This document shows, piece by piece, positions 17,793 to 27,245 of a stretch of DNA of 64,000 nt. The position numbers were made by a program, and so were the translations under genes. The notes under the pieces are model-generated. The model was given only the letters and a program-made list of their open reading frames with translations. It was not told the DNA's origin and made no database searches. This DNA is from Echinicola vietnamensis DSM 17526 (GTDB lineage: Bacteria; Bacteroidota; Bacteroidia; Cytophagales; Cyclobacteriaceae). Location: NCBI RefSeq assembly GCF_000325705.1, contig NC_019904.1, forward strand, positions 504,001-568,000, given 5' to 3'. Positions within the stretch are counted from its first letter, which is position 1. Each line of letters opens with the position of its first letter.

Positions 17793-18173
17793 ATGAAAAC
17801 TAAAATCCTGAACGTCATCTCCGTTTTATTCGCGTTGCTAATGGTCCATTCCGGCCTGAACAAATTGTTCAATTACATTCCTATGCCGGAGGAAATGCCC
17901 GAAGAAATCCTTAGGGTCATGGAGGCTTTTATGCAGATTGGCTGGTTATTCCCGTTGATTGCCATCGGTGAAATCCTTGGTGGAATTCTGTTTGCTATAC
18001 CAAAATTCCGGGCCTTGGGAGCCATCATGCTCTTCCCCATTGTCCTTGGCATCAACCTCCATCATGCCATGTATGCACCAGAAGGCATGATCATCGCGCT
18101 GATCGTATTGGCCATTGATGGCTGGGCCATTGCCGAAAATTGGCACAAATACTTGCCCATGATCCGACAATAA
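17793..18173 (+). CDS. DoxX-like small membrane protein
   Basis: This 126-residue integral membrane protein has four predicted helices: ILNVISVLFALLMVHSGL; about residues 47-70, with GWLFPLIAIGEILGGILFAI; a third around residues 75-95; and a last at LIVLAIDGWAIAEN. The pattern of short loops and the glycine-rich second helix is that of the DoxX/SURF4-like family. These are inner-membrane proteins associated with redox reactions, but their mechanism is poorly known. It sits between the aldo/keto reductase and the YciI protein, consistent with a small redox or detoxification cluster. Confidence 0.8.
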   Translation: MKTKILNVISVLFALLMVHSGLNKLFNYIPMPEEMPEEILRVMEAFMQIGWLFPLIAIGEILGGILFAIPKFRALGAIMLFPIVLGINLHHAMYAPEGMIIALIVLAIDGWAIAENWHKYLPMIRQ

Positions 18174-18210
18174 CCTAGTTTGCTAACACATCCCAACACC
18201 ACCAATCCCT

Positions 18211-18492
18211 ATGTATTTTATCCTTACGTATTACACGGTTGACGATTATACGGAACTTCGCCTCCCCTATCGGGAGGATCACCTAAACCATGTGAAAGCC
18301 TATTACCAAAAAGGAATGATCGTCATGGCCGGAGCTTTGGATGCTCCGGCCGATAAGGCGGTAATTATTTTTAATTGTCCGGATGAAGCACCGATCAGGG
18401 AGTTTGTAAATGGCGACCCTTATGTACAAAATCAACTTATTTCTTCCTACGATATTCGTCCTTGGAATGTCGTGATTGGTCACCGGGAATAA
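18211..18492 (+). CDS. YciI-family protein
   Basis: This is a 93-residue cytoplasmic protein of the YCII / ferredoxin-like dimeric alpha-beta barrel family. Conserved features are the YREDHLNHVKAYYQKG segment with a potentially catalytic histidine, the GALDAPADKAVIIF strand pair and the NDPYVQNQLISSYDIRPW ending (here GDPYVQ...). Related proteins include muconolactone-isomerase-like and dehydrochlorinase enzymes, but most members have no known reaction. It is the third gene of the aldo/keto reductase-DoxX cluster. Confidence 0.85.
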   Translation: MYFILTYYTVDDYTELRLPYREDHLNHVKAYYQKGMIVMAGALDAPADKAVIIFNCPDEAPIREFVNGDPYVQNQLISSYDIRPWNVVIGHRE

Positions 18493-18674
18493 ACCAATAA
18501 TCCCTAAACATGGACTTATTTACCATTGAAAAGTTTTGTTTACCAAAAATAATTTTCCTAAGATCATTTTAACCTATGACGAATTGCTTAAATTAAGGTT
18601 TTAGAAGCACTGTACGGGCAAAAGCTATTGTCCTCAACTTACTTCACACCAACTTTTGCACTAAATTATTCATT

Positions 18675-19334
18675 ATGCAGCTCTTTATCATAGGAGACGT
18701 TCATGGATGCTACCACACATTCCAGCAAATGCTGGAACATTGGGATCCATCAAAGGAAAGGCTGATCCAGGTCGGTGACCTGATCGACCGGGGCAATTAT
18801 TCGGTAGAAGTACTTCAGCAAGCAAAATGCTTGAGTGAAAAATATCACGGAGATGCCGTTTTTCTGAGAGGAAACCACGAACAAATGATGATCGACCACC
18901 TTGAGAATGGCAAAATCGGTGGTAGCTGGCTTTTCAATGGAGGAGAATACACCCTTCAACAGTTTAAAGAAAAGAACATCCCTGTAGAAAGCATGCTCCA
19001 CTGGCTTCGAAATACCGCGTTGAAATGGGAAAGCCCCAGCCTCCTGGTTTCACACGCCGGTATTGGCAAAAAGACCCTGAATCCCTATGACCTCCATGCC
19101 CAAGACGGAATCCTTTGGAACAGGGGAAGGCTCAAGAAGCTTCCCAAAATCCAAGTGATCGGCCACACTCCGCAGCAAAACGGCCGTGCCAATTTCACCA
19201 CTGCCAGCCAGCACTGGAACATAGACACCGGGGCTTATCGCGGCATTTGCCTGACGGGCCTTAAATTACAGGAAAACGGCCTTTTTCTGGAAGAAATCAA
19301 CATCCCTACAGATGAACGGGACTTGCCGCAGTAA
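18675..19334 (+). CDS. Calcineurin-like metallophosphatase (PrpA/ApaH-like)
   Basis: This is a 219-residue cytoplasmic dinuclear-metal phosphoesterase. All PPP-family motifs are present in order: GDVHGC (residues 7-12), GDLIDRG, GNHEQMM, a histidine in LLVSHAG and another in IQVIGHTPQ. The length and the GNHEQ box match bacterial serine/threonine protein phosphatases or diadenosine-tetraphosphatase-like enzymes; sequence alone does not decide between them. The gene ends inside the end of the convergent Ppx/GppA gene (29-base overlap of the two 3' ends). Confidence 0.9.
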   Translation: MQLFIIGDVHGCYHTFQQMLEHWDPSKERLIQVGDLIDRGNYSVEVLQQAKCLSEKYHGDAVFLRGNHEQMMIDHLENGKIGGSWLFNGGEYTLQQFKEKNIPVESMLHWLRNTALKWESPSLLVSHAGIGKKTLNPYDLHAQDGILWNRGRLKKLPKIQVIGHTPQQNGRANFTTASQHWNIDTGAYRGICLTGLKLQENGLFLEEINIPTDERDLPQ

Positions 19335-20853
19335 TGGTAATTTTCCGGTCCAGCGCATCTTCCAGCACAAAACAGTTGCGCATGGCATCCCATATCTCCA
19401 AATCGGGATTCTCCTCCCCATACACCTTGATGATCACCTCCGCATCATCAAGCTCACAGTCCAAACGCTCCACCCATTGGTTTTTGGTCTTGTCCAGGCC
19501 TATGGCAATGCGGAGAATTCCCGCAACCACATGGATCATCTTGCGTTGCTTTTTGGAAAGTTTCTTGTATCGCTTGTGCCGCTTCCGTGGACCGGATTTT
19601 CGATGATACCGGACAATGACGCCGAGCAAGGTAATCTCTTCATTGGTGAATCCCCTCAGCCTACTGTGCTCGATGATGTAGCGAGAATGTTTGTGGTATT
19701 TTGGATAGCCGATAAAATGCCCCACTTCAAACACAAAGCTTGAAAAATCCAACAGATCACGTGCATAATCATCCAATCCATGCAGTGGTTTCAACTGATC
19801 AAACAGGCTAAGTGCCAATGATGAAATGTGCTTTTTCTGCTCTACATCACTTTTATACTTTACGGCCAAGTTCATCACACTTCTAAACCGTAAATCTTCT
19901 TCGGGATAGAGAACGGTTTGCTTTTTCCCCATACTGTCCAGGTACCCCAATATCAATCCTTCTCGCAGGGAAGCATCACATAGGATGATTTCTTTGGCAT
20001 TGGCCATCTGCAGCAGGCGCACCAACAACAAGCTGCCCAAGTGAATGGCATCGACCCTATTGGCACTGATCCCCGGAACTTTCTCCCGCTTTTCAGGAGA
20101 CATGCCCAGCAGTTTTTTCGATAACTTCTCCAACTCCTTGGTGCTGACCACTTCTGCATTTACGGTGGTGATCGAGCCACCATTCCCGGCCAGATGCGCC
20201 GCCTCTCCCAATGTCCTGATCGTCCCAGACGTACCGATCACCTTGCTAAATCCTGCCTCCACGGCCTTTTTCATCACTTCCTCCGCTGCCAAGTTGATAT
20301 GCTTTTCGAGTGCAGTAATGTCCTTTTCCTCTAAAACCTCTTGGCCTCCCGCCATGTCCAGTAGTCGAAGCACGCCCAATTTGATGCTTTTTTTGAAAAA
20401 GATTTCCTCTTGGTCACCCACCGTTGCTTCTGTGGATCCTCCCCCGATATCAAGCACCAGCACTTTCTCCTCTCCAAAGGCGATCGCCCTTCTCACGGCC
20501 AAAAAAATCAACCTGGCTTCCTCTTTCCCAGAAATCACCTTGGGCGTCAGGCCTGTTTCCTCCGCCACCTTACCAAGAAATTCTCCGCCATTCTTGGCTT
20601 CACGGGTGGCACTGGTGGCAGCCGTAATGATCTCTTCCACCCCATATTGGTCAGCTAGTTGTACATACCGCTTGATCACCTCTATTCCCCGATCATAGGC
20701 TTCCTTGGAAAGCCGATTGGTCGAAAAGACCCCCACTCCCAACTTGACCATTTCCTTCTCATCGATAAGTACTTTAATGGTTTGGCTTTTGGTTACTTCT
20801 GCAATGACCAGGTGAATGGAATTGGTACCGATATCTATGGCTGCTAAATTCAT
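19306..20853 (-). CDS. Ppx/GppA family phosphatase (exopolyphosphatase-like)
   Basis: This 515-residue protein is in the size range of full-length Ppx/GppA. The ASKHA nucleotide-binding motifs are visible: AIDIGTNSIHLVIAEV at the N-terminus, VLVLDIGGGSTEATVG near residue 135 and VIGTSGTIRTLGEAA near 225. The C-terminal 200 residues form an HD-like helical domain (ARDLLDFSSFVFEVGHFIGY, YIIEHSRLRGF). Such enzymes hydrolyse inorganic polyphosphate processively or convert pppGpp to ppGpp; sequence alone does not decide between the two. It lies 101 bases after the gluconokinase-dehydrogenase fusion and its 3' end overlaps that of the metallophosphatase. Confidence 0.92.
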   Translation of the reverse strand: MNLAAIDIGTNSIHLVIAEVTKSQTIKVLIDEKEMVKLGVGVFSTNRLSKEAYDRGIEVIKRYVQLADQYGVEEIITAATSATREAKNGGEFLGKVAEETGLTPKVISGKEEARLIFLAVRRAIAFGEEKVLVLDIGGGSTEATVGDQEEIFFKKSIKLGVLRLLDMAGGQEVLEEKDITALEKHINLAAEEVMKKAVEAGFSKVIGTSGTIRTLGEAAHLAGNGGSITTVNAEVVSTKELEKLSKKLLGMSPEKREKVPGISANRVDAIHLGSLLLVRLLQMANAKEIILCDASLREGLILGYLDSMGKKQTVLYPEEDLRFRSVMNLAVKYKSDVEQKKHISSLALSLFDQLKPLHGLDDYARDLLDFSSFVFEVGHFIGYPKYHKHSRYIIEHSRLRGFTNEEITLLGVIVRYHRKSGPRKRHKRYKKLSKKQRKMIHVVAGILRIAIGLDKTKNQWVERLDCELDDAEVIIKVYGEENPDLEIWDAMRNCFVLEDALDRKITITAASPVHL

Positions 20854-20954
20854 AGGGAATTTATAGGTTTTGGGTTATTAAACGCTTAAAATCTTAATAA
20901 TTATTAATCAGGATGCCTACCTAAAGAAGGAAGCTAAAATGCACCGGGCGGCCA

Positions 20955-22865
20955 TCATGCTTCTTCCTTACTTTTTCTCCATTTATTTCGGTGAATCTTC
21001 CCGGAAACGTCGTCTACTAATCGGTACCCATGCTCCCCAAAGCAATCCCTCAAGGCTTGTACAAGATTGGCTGAGGACTGTCCTGAGCTCATGCCGTAGA
21101 AGAAATTGATTGCGGCAGACATGACAGGCATCGCAATTCCTGCCTTCAAGCCAGCTCCAACTACCTCTGCCAGTGTCTTCGCGCCATTTTCAAAGGACGC
21201 TTTCAAGGCTGCGGAGGCCATCAAGCAATCGGTGGATTTGAATACACCGGCCAATTTTTCCATCAAACTGGATTGGATAATGGAACCATTGGTCCAGCAG
21301 CGGGCTATTTCACTCATATTGAGGCCCCACTTTTCGGCCTCGCCGACCTTCTTGATCAAGCTGAAACCAATTTCGTGGTTGACCAATCTGGCCATGTCAT
21401 ACGCACCTTTTAAGGCATCGATGATCTCCTTCTGGTCGATCTCATCTGTCTTTCGGGGATAAGTTTGGGCAAAGGACACGCGAGCCTCTTTATGGGTAGA
21501 CACCAATCGAGCCGTCACTGCTGCGGTCAAGGGCGCATAGGGAACGCCGTATTTTGCAGCCGTACTTACCGCCCAGCCTCCTGTGCCGGTTTGACCAGCC
21601 ACATCCAAGATCCCGTCCAGCAGCAGCTTTCCATCCTTTTCATGGGACAAAATGGCCAGCGTCGCATCCATCAGGTAGCTGTCAGCGCCTTCTTTGCTCC
21701 ATGTTTTGAAAGTTTTCACCATTTCCTCTATGGACATGCCAAGCCCCTTTCGCATAAAACCGTACAATTCTGCCAGCACCTGTATCTCACCATATTCTAT
21801 GCTGTTATGGACCATTTTGATAAAATGACCCGCCCCATCAGGCCCCACATAGTGCATACAGGGCTTACCGCCCTTATCTTTTCCAGCAATCTTTTCCAAG
21901 TACGGCTTGATCAACTCAAACCCTTCCTCGCTGCCCCCAGGCATCAGTGACGGACCTTTTAGGGCTCCGTCACGACCTCCGGAAATCCCCATTCCGACAA
22001 AATGAATCCCATACCCTTGCAAGTATTGCTGGCGCTTTGCACTGTCTTCAAAAAAGGAATTACCGCCGTCTATGATCACATCGCCCTTGTCCACAAAGGT
22101 CAATAGCCGGGCGATCTGCTGGTCCACAATCTGGCCTGCAGGGATCATCATCAAAATCTTTCTGGGCTGCTCCAGGGATTCCACAAATTCATCCAACTTA
22201 TCAAAAGGCAATATCCCCTTGACCTCTGGATGGGCATCCACCAGCTTTTGGGCCACATCCTCCTCTACGCCTTGCAGCGTGCGGTTATAAACGCTTATCT
22301 TTACGTCCTTTTCGGCCAAGTTTAGCGCCAGACTGCTGCCCATGACGCCCATTCCGATGATTCCAAAGGATGATACTGCTTTGTTGTTTTTAAGGTCGCT
22401 CATAATGTCTTCTAGTATATTTTCAGGTGTTTGGTCTATCGATATGATAGTGGCATGCTTTGGGGGCTCCAGGGTTTCCAACTGCGAACTTAGCAGGGAT
22501 GCAGGCATATAATGTCCCTCCCTGGCTTTCATACGCTTGGCTATCAACGCCTCATCTCCTTTCAAAAAAAACCAACGCATCTGCACGGCATGGCTGCGAA
22601 GCATTTTGCGATAGGACGCCTTCAGTGCCGAGCAGGCCAATATCGCCCCGCCATTCTCTTCCCATGCGACCATTTTCTCAGAAAGGGTTTCCAGCCAAGG
22701 CACCCGATCCTGATCATTGAGCGGAATGCCCGCCTTCATTTTTTCCACATTGTTTTTGGGATGAAAGTCATCGGCATCGTAAAAGGGAAGCCCCACTTTG
22801 CCACTGAGCATCCTGCCGATTGTCGTTTTTCCGCTTCCGGAAACCCCCATCAATAAAATAATCAT
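20955..22865 (-). CDS. Gluconokinase - 6-phosphogluconate dehydrogenase fusion
   Basis: This 636-residue bifunctional protein covers gluconate phosphorylation and oxidative decarboxylation to ribulose-5-phosphate. Residues 1-160 are a GntK-type gluconokinase: P-loop GVSGSGKTT at 7-15, DADDFHP and ILACSALKASYRKMLR. From about residue 168 a dehydrogenase begins with the Rossmann motif GIIGMGVMG. IIDGGNS, the SGGRDGALKGPSLMPGG loop and the catalytic HNSIEYG with the preceding lysine follow, then the C-terminal LRDCFGEHGY, whose Arg and His contact substrate from the partner subunit. The family box GTGKWT reads GTGGWA (near residue 430), so the lysine and threonine that bind the 6-phosphate are lost. 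Whether that changes substrate or activity is open. The fusion is continuous with no internal start or frameshift. Confidence 0.93.
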   Translation of the reverse strand: MIILLMGVSGSGKTTIGRMLSGKVGLPFYDADDFHPKNNVEKMKAGIPLNDQDRVPWLETLSEKMVAWEENGGAILACSALKASYRKMLRSHAVQMRWFFLKGDEALIAKRMKAREGHYMPASLLSSQLETLEPPKHATIISIDQTPENILEDIMSDLKNNKAVSSFGIIGMGVMGSSLALNLAEKDVKISVYNRTLQGVEEDVAQKLVDAHPEVKGILPFDKLDEFVESLEQPRKILMMIPAGQIVDQQIARLLTFVDKGDVIIDGGNSFFEDSAKRQQYLQGYGIHFVGMGISGGRDGALKGPSLMPGGSEEGFELIKPYLEKIAGKDKGGKPCMHYVGPDGAGHFIKMVHNSIEYGEIQVLAELYGFMRKGLGMSIEEMVKTFKTWSKEGADSYLMDATLAILSHEKDGKLLLDGILDVAGQTGTGGWAVSTAAKYGVPYAPLTAAVTARLVSTHKEARVSFAQTYPRKTDEIDQKEIIDALKGAYDMARLVNHEIGFSLIKKVGEAEKWGLNMSEIARCWTNGSIIQSSLMEKLAGVFKSTDCLMASAALKASFENGAKTLAEVVGAGLKAGIAMPVMSAAINFFYGMSSGQSSANLVQALRDCFGEHGYRLVDDVSGKIHRNKWRKSKEEA

Positions 22866-23171
22866 GCTTTAATTTATGGAATAATTTGAAAAATAGTAGC
22901 ACCAAAGTCACTTTAAAGTTGAAGCTTTTGGACATTCTTTTAGAGCCTGAACATATTTCGATCCATTCTCCTACGAATAATGGATGGCATAGGATTTACA
23001 GTGAACACCCTCTTGGCCTTCCACTCCCCCACAAACTGGTTTTCGCCATTAGGTACAGCACCTCTAGGCGTATCATCCTTCCCAAAAAACGAGCAAGCAT
23101 CAGATTGCAGAGCATCAAAACTAAAAAACTTTATCGATTTAGTATATTTGAACTTCACTAAAAAGAACCTC
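22866..23171. other. Divergent promoter region, gnd fusion / Gfo-Idh gene
   Basis: This 306-base gap lies between two divergently transcribed genes. It has no credible gene; short open frames here show no protein-like composition or start context. One -7 box for the rightward gene is seen at 23143-23150. Confidence 0.4.
23143..23150 (+). promoter_or_regulatory. Bacteroidota -7 box (TATATTTG)
   Basis: An exact match to TAnnTTTG, 22 bases upstream of the Gfo/Idh/MocA start. The matching -33 TTTG is not obvious at the expected spacing. Confidence 0.4.
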
Positions 23172-24251
23172 ATGATGACCTCTCCCCTGAAAATTTTAGT
23201 AGTCGGCTGTGGCAATATGGGTGCTTCCCACGCACTGGCCTATCACCAAATGGCCGGATTCCAAATCTGCGGCCTCGTCGCTCGTGGTGACAGCAAAGAA
23301 ATATTGAACCAAAAGCTGGGCGCCGATTATCCTCTTTTTTCGGATTATAAGGAAGCGTTGGCCCAAACCCAGCCAGATGCGGTCTGCATTTCTACCTATC
23401 CCGACACTCATGAGGAATATGCCCTGATGGCCCTTCATGCAGGCTGCCATGTGTTCATCGAAAAGCCCTTGGCAGATACGATAGCAGGATCCGAACGTAT
23501 CGCTCAAGCGGCCCAAAAACTCCATAAAAAAGTGGTGGTCGGCTATATCCTCCGACACCATCCTTCATGGATCAAGTTTACGGAAATCGCCCAAGGCTTG
23601 GGCAAACCTCTGGTCATGCGCATGAACCTCAACCAACAAAGCCATGGACGCATGTGGGATGTCCACCGAAACCTTATGAAAAGCCTCAGCCCCATCGTCG
23701 ATTGTGGCGTCCACTACATCGATGTCATGTGCCAAATGACCCAGTCCAAACCCAAAAAGGTAAGTGCCATCGGTGTCCGGCTCACAGATGATATCCCGCA
23801 GGACAACTATAATTATGGCCAGCTTCAAATCACTTTTGAAGACGGATCGGTGGGCTGGTACGAAGCAGGATGGGGGCCTATGGTCAGTGAAACTGCTTTC
23901 TTTGTAAAAGATGTCTTCGGACCGAAAGGATCCGCTTCCATCGTCGCCAAAGAGGCTGGGGGCAGCGGAAAGTCGGACTCCGTCGACGACCATACCAAAA
24001 CAGAATCCATCAAAATCCACCATGCCGATATCAACGGCCAAAATGAATTTACCAAACCCGATGAATGGGTGGAAACGGCAGATGAGCCCGATCACAATGC
24101 ACTTTGTCAGCGGGAACAGGCCTATTTCCTGGAAGCCATCCATCGTGACCTTGACCTTAGCCAGCACCTGGAAGATGCCATCAACAGCCTAAAAGTGGCC
24201 TTTGCCTGCGACGAATCCGTCAAAACTGGTGAAATGGTGGAGATTCAATAA
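23172..24251 (+). CDS. Gfo/Idh/MocA family oxidoreductase
   Basis: This is a 359-residue NAD(P)-dependent oxidoreductase. The start at 23172 (MMTSPLKILVVGCGNMG) is chosen because the Rossmann GxGxxG follows directly; the reading frame is open further upstream but without family similarity. HVFIEKPLADT (the EKP motif with the catalytic lysine) lies at about residue 95. DCGVHYIDVMCQM in the C-terminal beta-sheet domain carries the conserved histidine. Family members oxidise or reduce hydroxyls on sugars, inositols and pyranosides. No signal peptide is present, so it acts in the cytoplasm. Its neighbours do not define a pathway. Confidence 0.9.
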   Translation: MMTSPLKILVVGCGNMGASHALAYHQMAGFQICGLVARGDSKEILNQKLGADYPLFSDYKEALAQTQPDAVCISTYPDTHEEYALMALHAGCHVFIEKPLADTIAGSERIAQAAQKLHKKVVVGYILRHHPSWIKFTEIAQGLGKPLVMRMNLNQQSHGRMWDVHRNLMKSLSPIVDCGVHYIDVMCQMTQSKPKKVSAIGVRLTDDIPQDNYNYGQLQITFEDGSVGWYEAGWGPMVSETAFFVKDVFGPKGSASIVAKEAGGSGKSDSVDDHTKTESIKIHHADINGQNEFTKPDEWVETADEPDHNALCQREQAYFLEAIHRDLDLSQHLEDAINSLKVAFACDESVKTGEMVEIQ

Positions 24252-24258
24252 CCCCTTT

Positions 24259-24296
24259 CGCAATGTTCCCTTCGGCTCCGCTCAGGGAACATTGCG
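24259..24296. terminator. 13-bp stem hairpin between convergent genes
   Basis: Perfect arms CGCAATGTTCCCT / AGGGAACATTGCG enclose a 12-base loop, 8 bases past the Gfo/Idh stop and before the end of the convergent araC gene. There is no long T tract. The loop and flank (CGGCTCCGCTC, GAGCGGAGGCG) look like a dispersed repeat unit, so it may be a REP-like element serving as terminator. Confidence 0.6.
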
Positions 24297-24327
24297 GAAG
24301 GGAGCGGAGGCGAAGGAATGTAGGAAC

Positions 24328-25257
24328 TCACCCCATCCATCGACTTTGCTCCTGCTCTATCCAAGCGGTAGGAGACATGCCTTCAAACTGTCGGAAGACC
24401 CTTGAAAAATAATTGACACTGCTGAAGCCTGTTTCATAACAGGCCTGGGTAATGTTGCTCCCTTTCCACAACAATTCTTTTTTGGCCCTTTCCAGTCGCT
24501 CTCTGTTTATAAAACGGACGGGAGTTTCTCCCAATTCCCGCTGAAAAGCCCTGAAAAATTGGGCCCTGGACAAGCAGGCCTGGTTAGCCAGTTGGTCTAT
24601 TGCTAAGGGAAGGTGGAGGTTTTGGCGGATGTATTTTATCACATGGGCTAGCCTGTTCCGCGTGCTGAGCTGATCAAGGTGCTTTAACAAATAATGGCGC
24701 GCCTGGGTCTGCATCAGGCTGGCAATCAATTCCCGGGTGGTATTGGATGCTTTCATCTGTTTGCCAAAATCGTTGTCCACCATCACCCGGATCAGGGAAT
24801 TCAGGTTCTGCTGCACCAGCTTATTGTTCAGCAAGGTAAAATTGTCCTTGGACCACTCCCAATGCGTGTCACCGGACTTGGGAAAATACTCATTCAGCCA
24901 GACCATGGTTTCCCGAACAAACCCCTCACTGATTTCCAACGCCAAACACTGCGTAGGCACCTCTTGGCTAGCATCCGGAAAATCGATATACATGAGCTCC
25001 GAGGCGGGCATCACGATGGATTGGCCTGGCAAAAAATCGAACGGTTGCTGGGAGGGCAAATGCATGATTTTTTTCCCCTGAATCATGCTCACGATGACGG
25101 GATTGTCAAAGCGAAGGTCAAAATGACGGGTATACCTACTGGTCTCATAAAGGTTTAAAACGGCGTGATCAGCCTGATGGGCCGTTCGATGCTCCACCTC
25201 TGTTGTTGGCGCACTGAAAATCTTGTATTTCTCCTTTATATTGATTGCATCCAGCAT
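24328..25257 (-). CDS. AraC-family transcriptional regulator
   Basis: This is a 309-residue cytoplasmic regulator. The N-terminal 190 residues match the AraC_N type (KKIMHLPSQQPFDFLPGQSIVMPASELMYIDFP..., a cupin-like ligand domain). The C-terminal 100 residues are the double HTH: LANQACLSRAQFFRAFQRELGETPVRFINRERLERAKKLL-like first HTH and ITQACYETGFSSVNYFSRVFRQFEGMSPTAW second HTH. It is divergent from the aldehyde dehydrogenase gene with a 183-base shared promoter region, and so probably activates that gene and its DUF779 partner. Confidence 0.9.
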   Translation of the reverse strand: MLDAINIKEKYKIFSAPTTEVEHRTAHQADHAVLNLYETSRYTRHFDLRFDNPVIVSMIQGKKIMHLPSQQPFDFLPGQSIVMPASELMYIDFPDASQEVPTQCLALEISEGFVRETMVWLNEYFPKSGDTHWEWSKDNFTLLNNKLVQQNLNSLIRVMVDNDFGKQMKASNTTRELIASLMQTQARHYLLKHLDQLSTRNRLAHVIKYIRQNLHLPLAIDQLANQACLSRAQFFRAFQRELGETPVRFINRERLERAKKELLWKGSNITQACYETGFSSVNYFSRVFRQFEGMSPTAWIEQEQSRWMG

Positions 25258-25440
25258 GGGTAAGTTCAGGTCTATTGGTCAGGTTTATCATCATTCATCG
25301 ATATAAATTAACGAAAAAGCAACTGGCGTCCAAAGCTTAGTGAAAAATGCGACTATTGTGCTAATGGATGAAATTATCCTGAAAAGAAATTGACTCATAA
25401 ATCACCACCTTCATCCCTCAACCAAAAATAACCAAATAAC

Positions 25441-26970
25441 ATGAGTACAATAGCCCAAGAGAAACCGGCGACAATGCTGGATCGCCCAGATTTCAAACCG
25501 CATTATGACAATTTCATTGGTGGGAAATTTGTTCCTCCTGTGGATGGAGAATACTTCGATGTCATCAGCCCGGTGGATGGCCAAGTATTTACCAAAGTGG
25601 CCCGTGGAAAAGCTGCCGACATCGAACTGGCGTTGGATGCAGCCCATAAGGCATTTCCCGCCTGGAGCCGGACTTCCGCCACCGAAAGAAGCAATATCCT
25701 GCTGAAAATCGCCGATCGTATAGAAAACAAACTGGAATACCTAGCAGCCGTAGAAACCATTGATAATGGTAAACCAGTAAGAGAGACCATCAATGCTGAC
25801 TTGGCATTGGTGGTCGATCATTTCAGGTACTTCGCTGGGGTGATCAGGGCAGAAGAAGGCAGCATCGCTGAACTCGACCAACATACCGTTTCCGTGAACG
25901 TCAAAGAACCCATCGGAATCGTGGGCCAAATTATCCCCTGGAATTTCCCCATGCTCATGGCCACTTGGAAAATGGCCCCCGCATTGGCTGCAGGCTGCTG
26001 TACCATCGTCAAGCCTGCCGAACAGACCCCTGCCTCCATCATGATCCTGATGGAAGTCATCGGTGACCTCCTCCCTGCCGGGGTCCTCAACGTCGTCAAC
26101 GGCTTTGGGCCAGAAGCGGGAAAACCACTCGCCCAATCTCCAAGGCTGGACAAGGTCGCCTTCACCGGTGAAACCACCACTGGCCGCCTCATCATGCAGT
26201 ATGCCTCCGAAAACCTCAACCCCGTCACCATGGAACTCGGCGGCAAGTCTCCTAATGTCTTTTTTCCATCCGTCATGGATGCAGACGATGAGTTCTTGGA
26301 CAAATGCCTGGAAGGAGCAGTGATGTTTGCGCTTAACCAAGGTGAAGTCTGCACCTGCCCAAGCCGGATTTTGGTCCATGAAAAAATCTACGATGCCTTT
26401 ATGGAAAAAGTAATCGCTAGGGCGGAGGCCATCCAAATGGGGCACCCGCTGGACAAAACCACCATGATGGGCGCCCAAGCTTCCAAAGATCAATTTGAAA
26501 AAATCCTTAGCTATATCGACATCGGAAAACAAGAAGGAGCAGAAGTCCTGACAGGCGGAGAAGTCGCCAAACTCAACAGCGGTTTGGAAAATGGCTATTA
26601 TGTGAAGCCTACTTTGCTGAAAGGCCATAACAAAATGCGCGTATTCCAAGAAGAGATCTTCGGACCGGTATGCTCGGTGGCCACTTTCAAGGACGTGGAA
26701 GAAGCCATTTCCATTTCCAACGACACCTTGTACGGCCTAGGAGCAGGCGTATGGACCAGAGATGCCCATGAAGCCTACCAAGTGCCCCGTGCCATCAAGG
26801 CAGGTCGTGTCTGGGTAAACTGCTACCACGCCTACCCGGCCCATGCACCATTTGGGGGATACAAAAAATCAGGCTTTGGCAGGGAAACCCACCTGATGAT
26901 GCTCAACCATTACCGCCAAAACAAAAACATGCTGATCTCTTATGACAAAAACAAATTAGGGTTCTTTTAA
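25441..26970 (+). CDS. Aldehyde dehydrogenase, AldB/ExaC type
   Basis: This 509-residue NAD(P)+-dependent dehydrogenase oxidises aldehydes to acids in the cytoplasm. The catalytic cysteine lies in [11 protein letters not shown] (about residue 303) and the general-base glutamate in [11 protein letters not shown]. The NAD fold box FTGETTTGR is present. The CTCPSR version of the active-site motif and the downstream DUF779 gene are typical of the acetaldehyde/ethanol-oxidising AldB/ExaC group. The divergent AraC regulator supports inducible expression by an alcohol or aldehyde. Acetaldehyde as substrate is inferred from the subgroup. Confidence 0.93.
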   Translation: MSTIAQEKPATMLDRPDFKPHYDNFIGGKFVPPVDGEYFDVISPVDGQVFTKVARGKAADIELALDAAHKAFPAWSRTSATERSNILLKIADRIENKLEYLAAVETIDNGKPVRETINADLALVVDHFRYFAGVIRAEEGSIAELDQHTVSVNVKEPIGIVGQIIPWNFPMLMATWKMAPALAAGCCTIVKPAEQTPASIMILMEVIGDLLPAGVLNVVNGFGPEAGKPLAQSPRLDKVAFTGETTTGRLIMQYASENLNPVTMELGGKSPNVFFPSVMDADDEFLDKCLEGAVMFALNQGEVCTCPSRILVHEKIYDAFMEKVIARAEAIQMGHPLDKTTMMGAQASKDQFEKILSYIDIGKQEGAEVLTGGEVAKLNSGLENGYYVKPTLLKGHNKMRVFQEEIFGPVCSVATFKDVEEAISISNDTLYGLGAGVWTRDAHEAYQVPRAIKAGRVWVNCYHAYPAHAPFGGYKKSGFGRETHLMMLNHYRQNKNMLISYDKNKLGFF

Positions 26971-27027
26971 TCAGCTTAACCAATAATGTTATTTATTTCA
27001 AGTAATTATAGTGTCAGGCCGAGCGCT

Positions 27028-27129
27028 TGCCTGACCGGCAGGCAGGGAGTCCAGTCCCATTGTCTAGCCTTCGACTTTAGTTTATCCTGAGCTAGCCTGT
27101 ACTGAGCTTGTCGAAGTGAAGGGCTCAGG
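27028..27129. repeat. Intergenic hairpin cluster (TGCCTG and TCGAAG repeats)
   Basis: Between the aldehyde dehydrogenase and DUF779 genes lies a palindrome TGCCTG-accgg-CAGGCA (27028-27044). An interleaved set of arms follows: CTTCGAC (27069), CCTGAGC (27086), GTCGAAG (27110) and GCTCAGG (27123). The CTGAGCTTGTCGAAG core resembles a dispersed intergenic repeat seen in many Bacteroidota genomes. It may end the aldehyde dehydrogenase transcript. Confidence 0.5.
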
Positions 27130-27245
27130 CTGACATCGCTTAGCTGATAGTCTAAAAGTAATTTCCCTGTTCTTTTAATAAATCCATTACCATGAAAAGA
27201 GGAGCTAAACCAAATAGCTCCTCTTTTAACAAAAAATCTATTGAC

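Noticed and set aside
20045..20698. A 217-codon plus-strand open frame opposite the Ppx/GppA gene
   Set aside because: It is serine/proline-rich antisense shadow of a conserved ASKHA phosphatase.
22886..23161. A possible 91-residue gene in the divergent promoter region
   Set aside because: The composition is not protein-like, there is no homology pattern, and it covers the expected promoters of both flanking genes.
25741..26649. A 302-codon minus-strand open frame opposite the aldehyde dehydrogenase
   Set aside because: The opposite strand has a complete ALDH with catalytic Cys and Glu; this frame has no family features.
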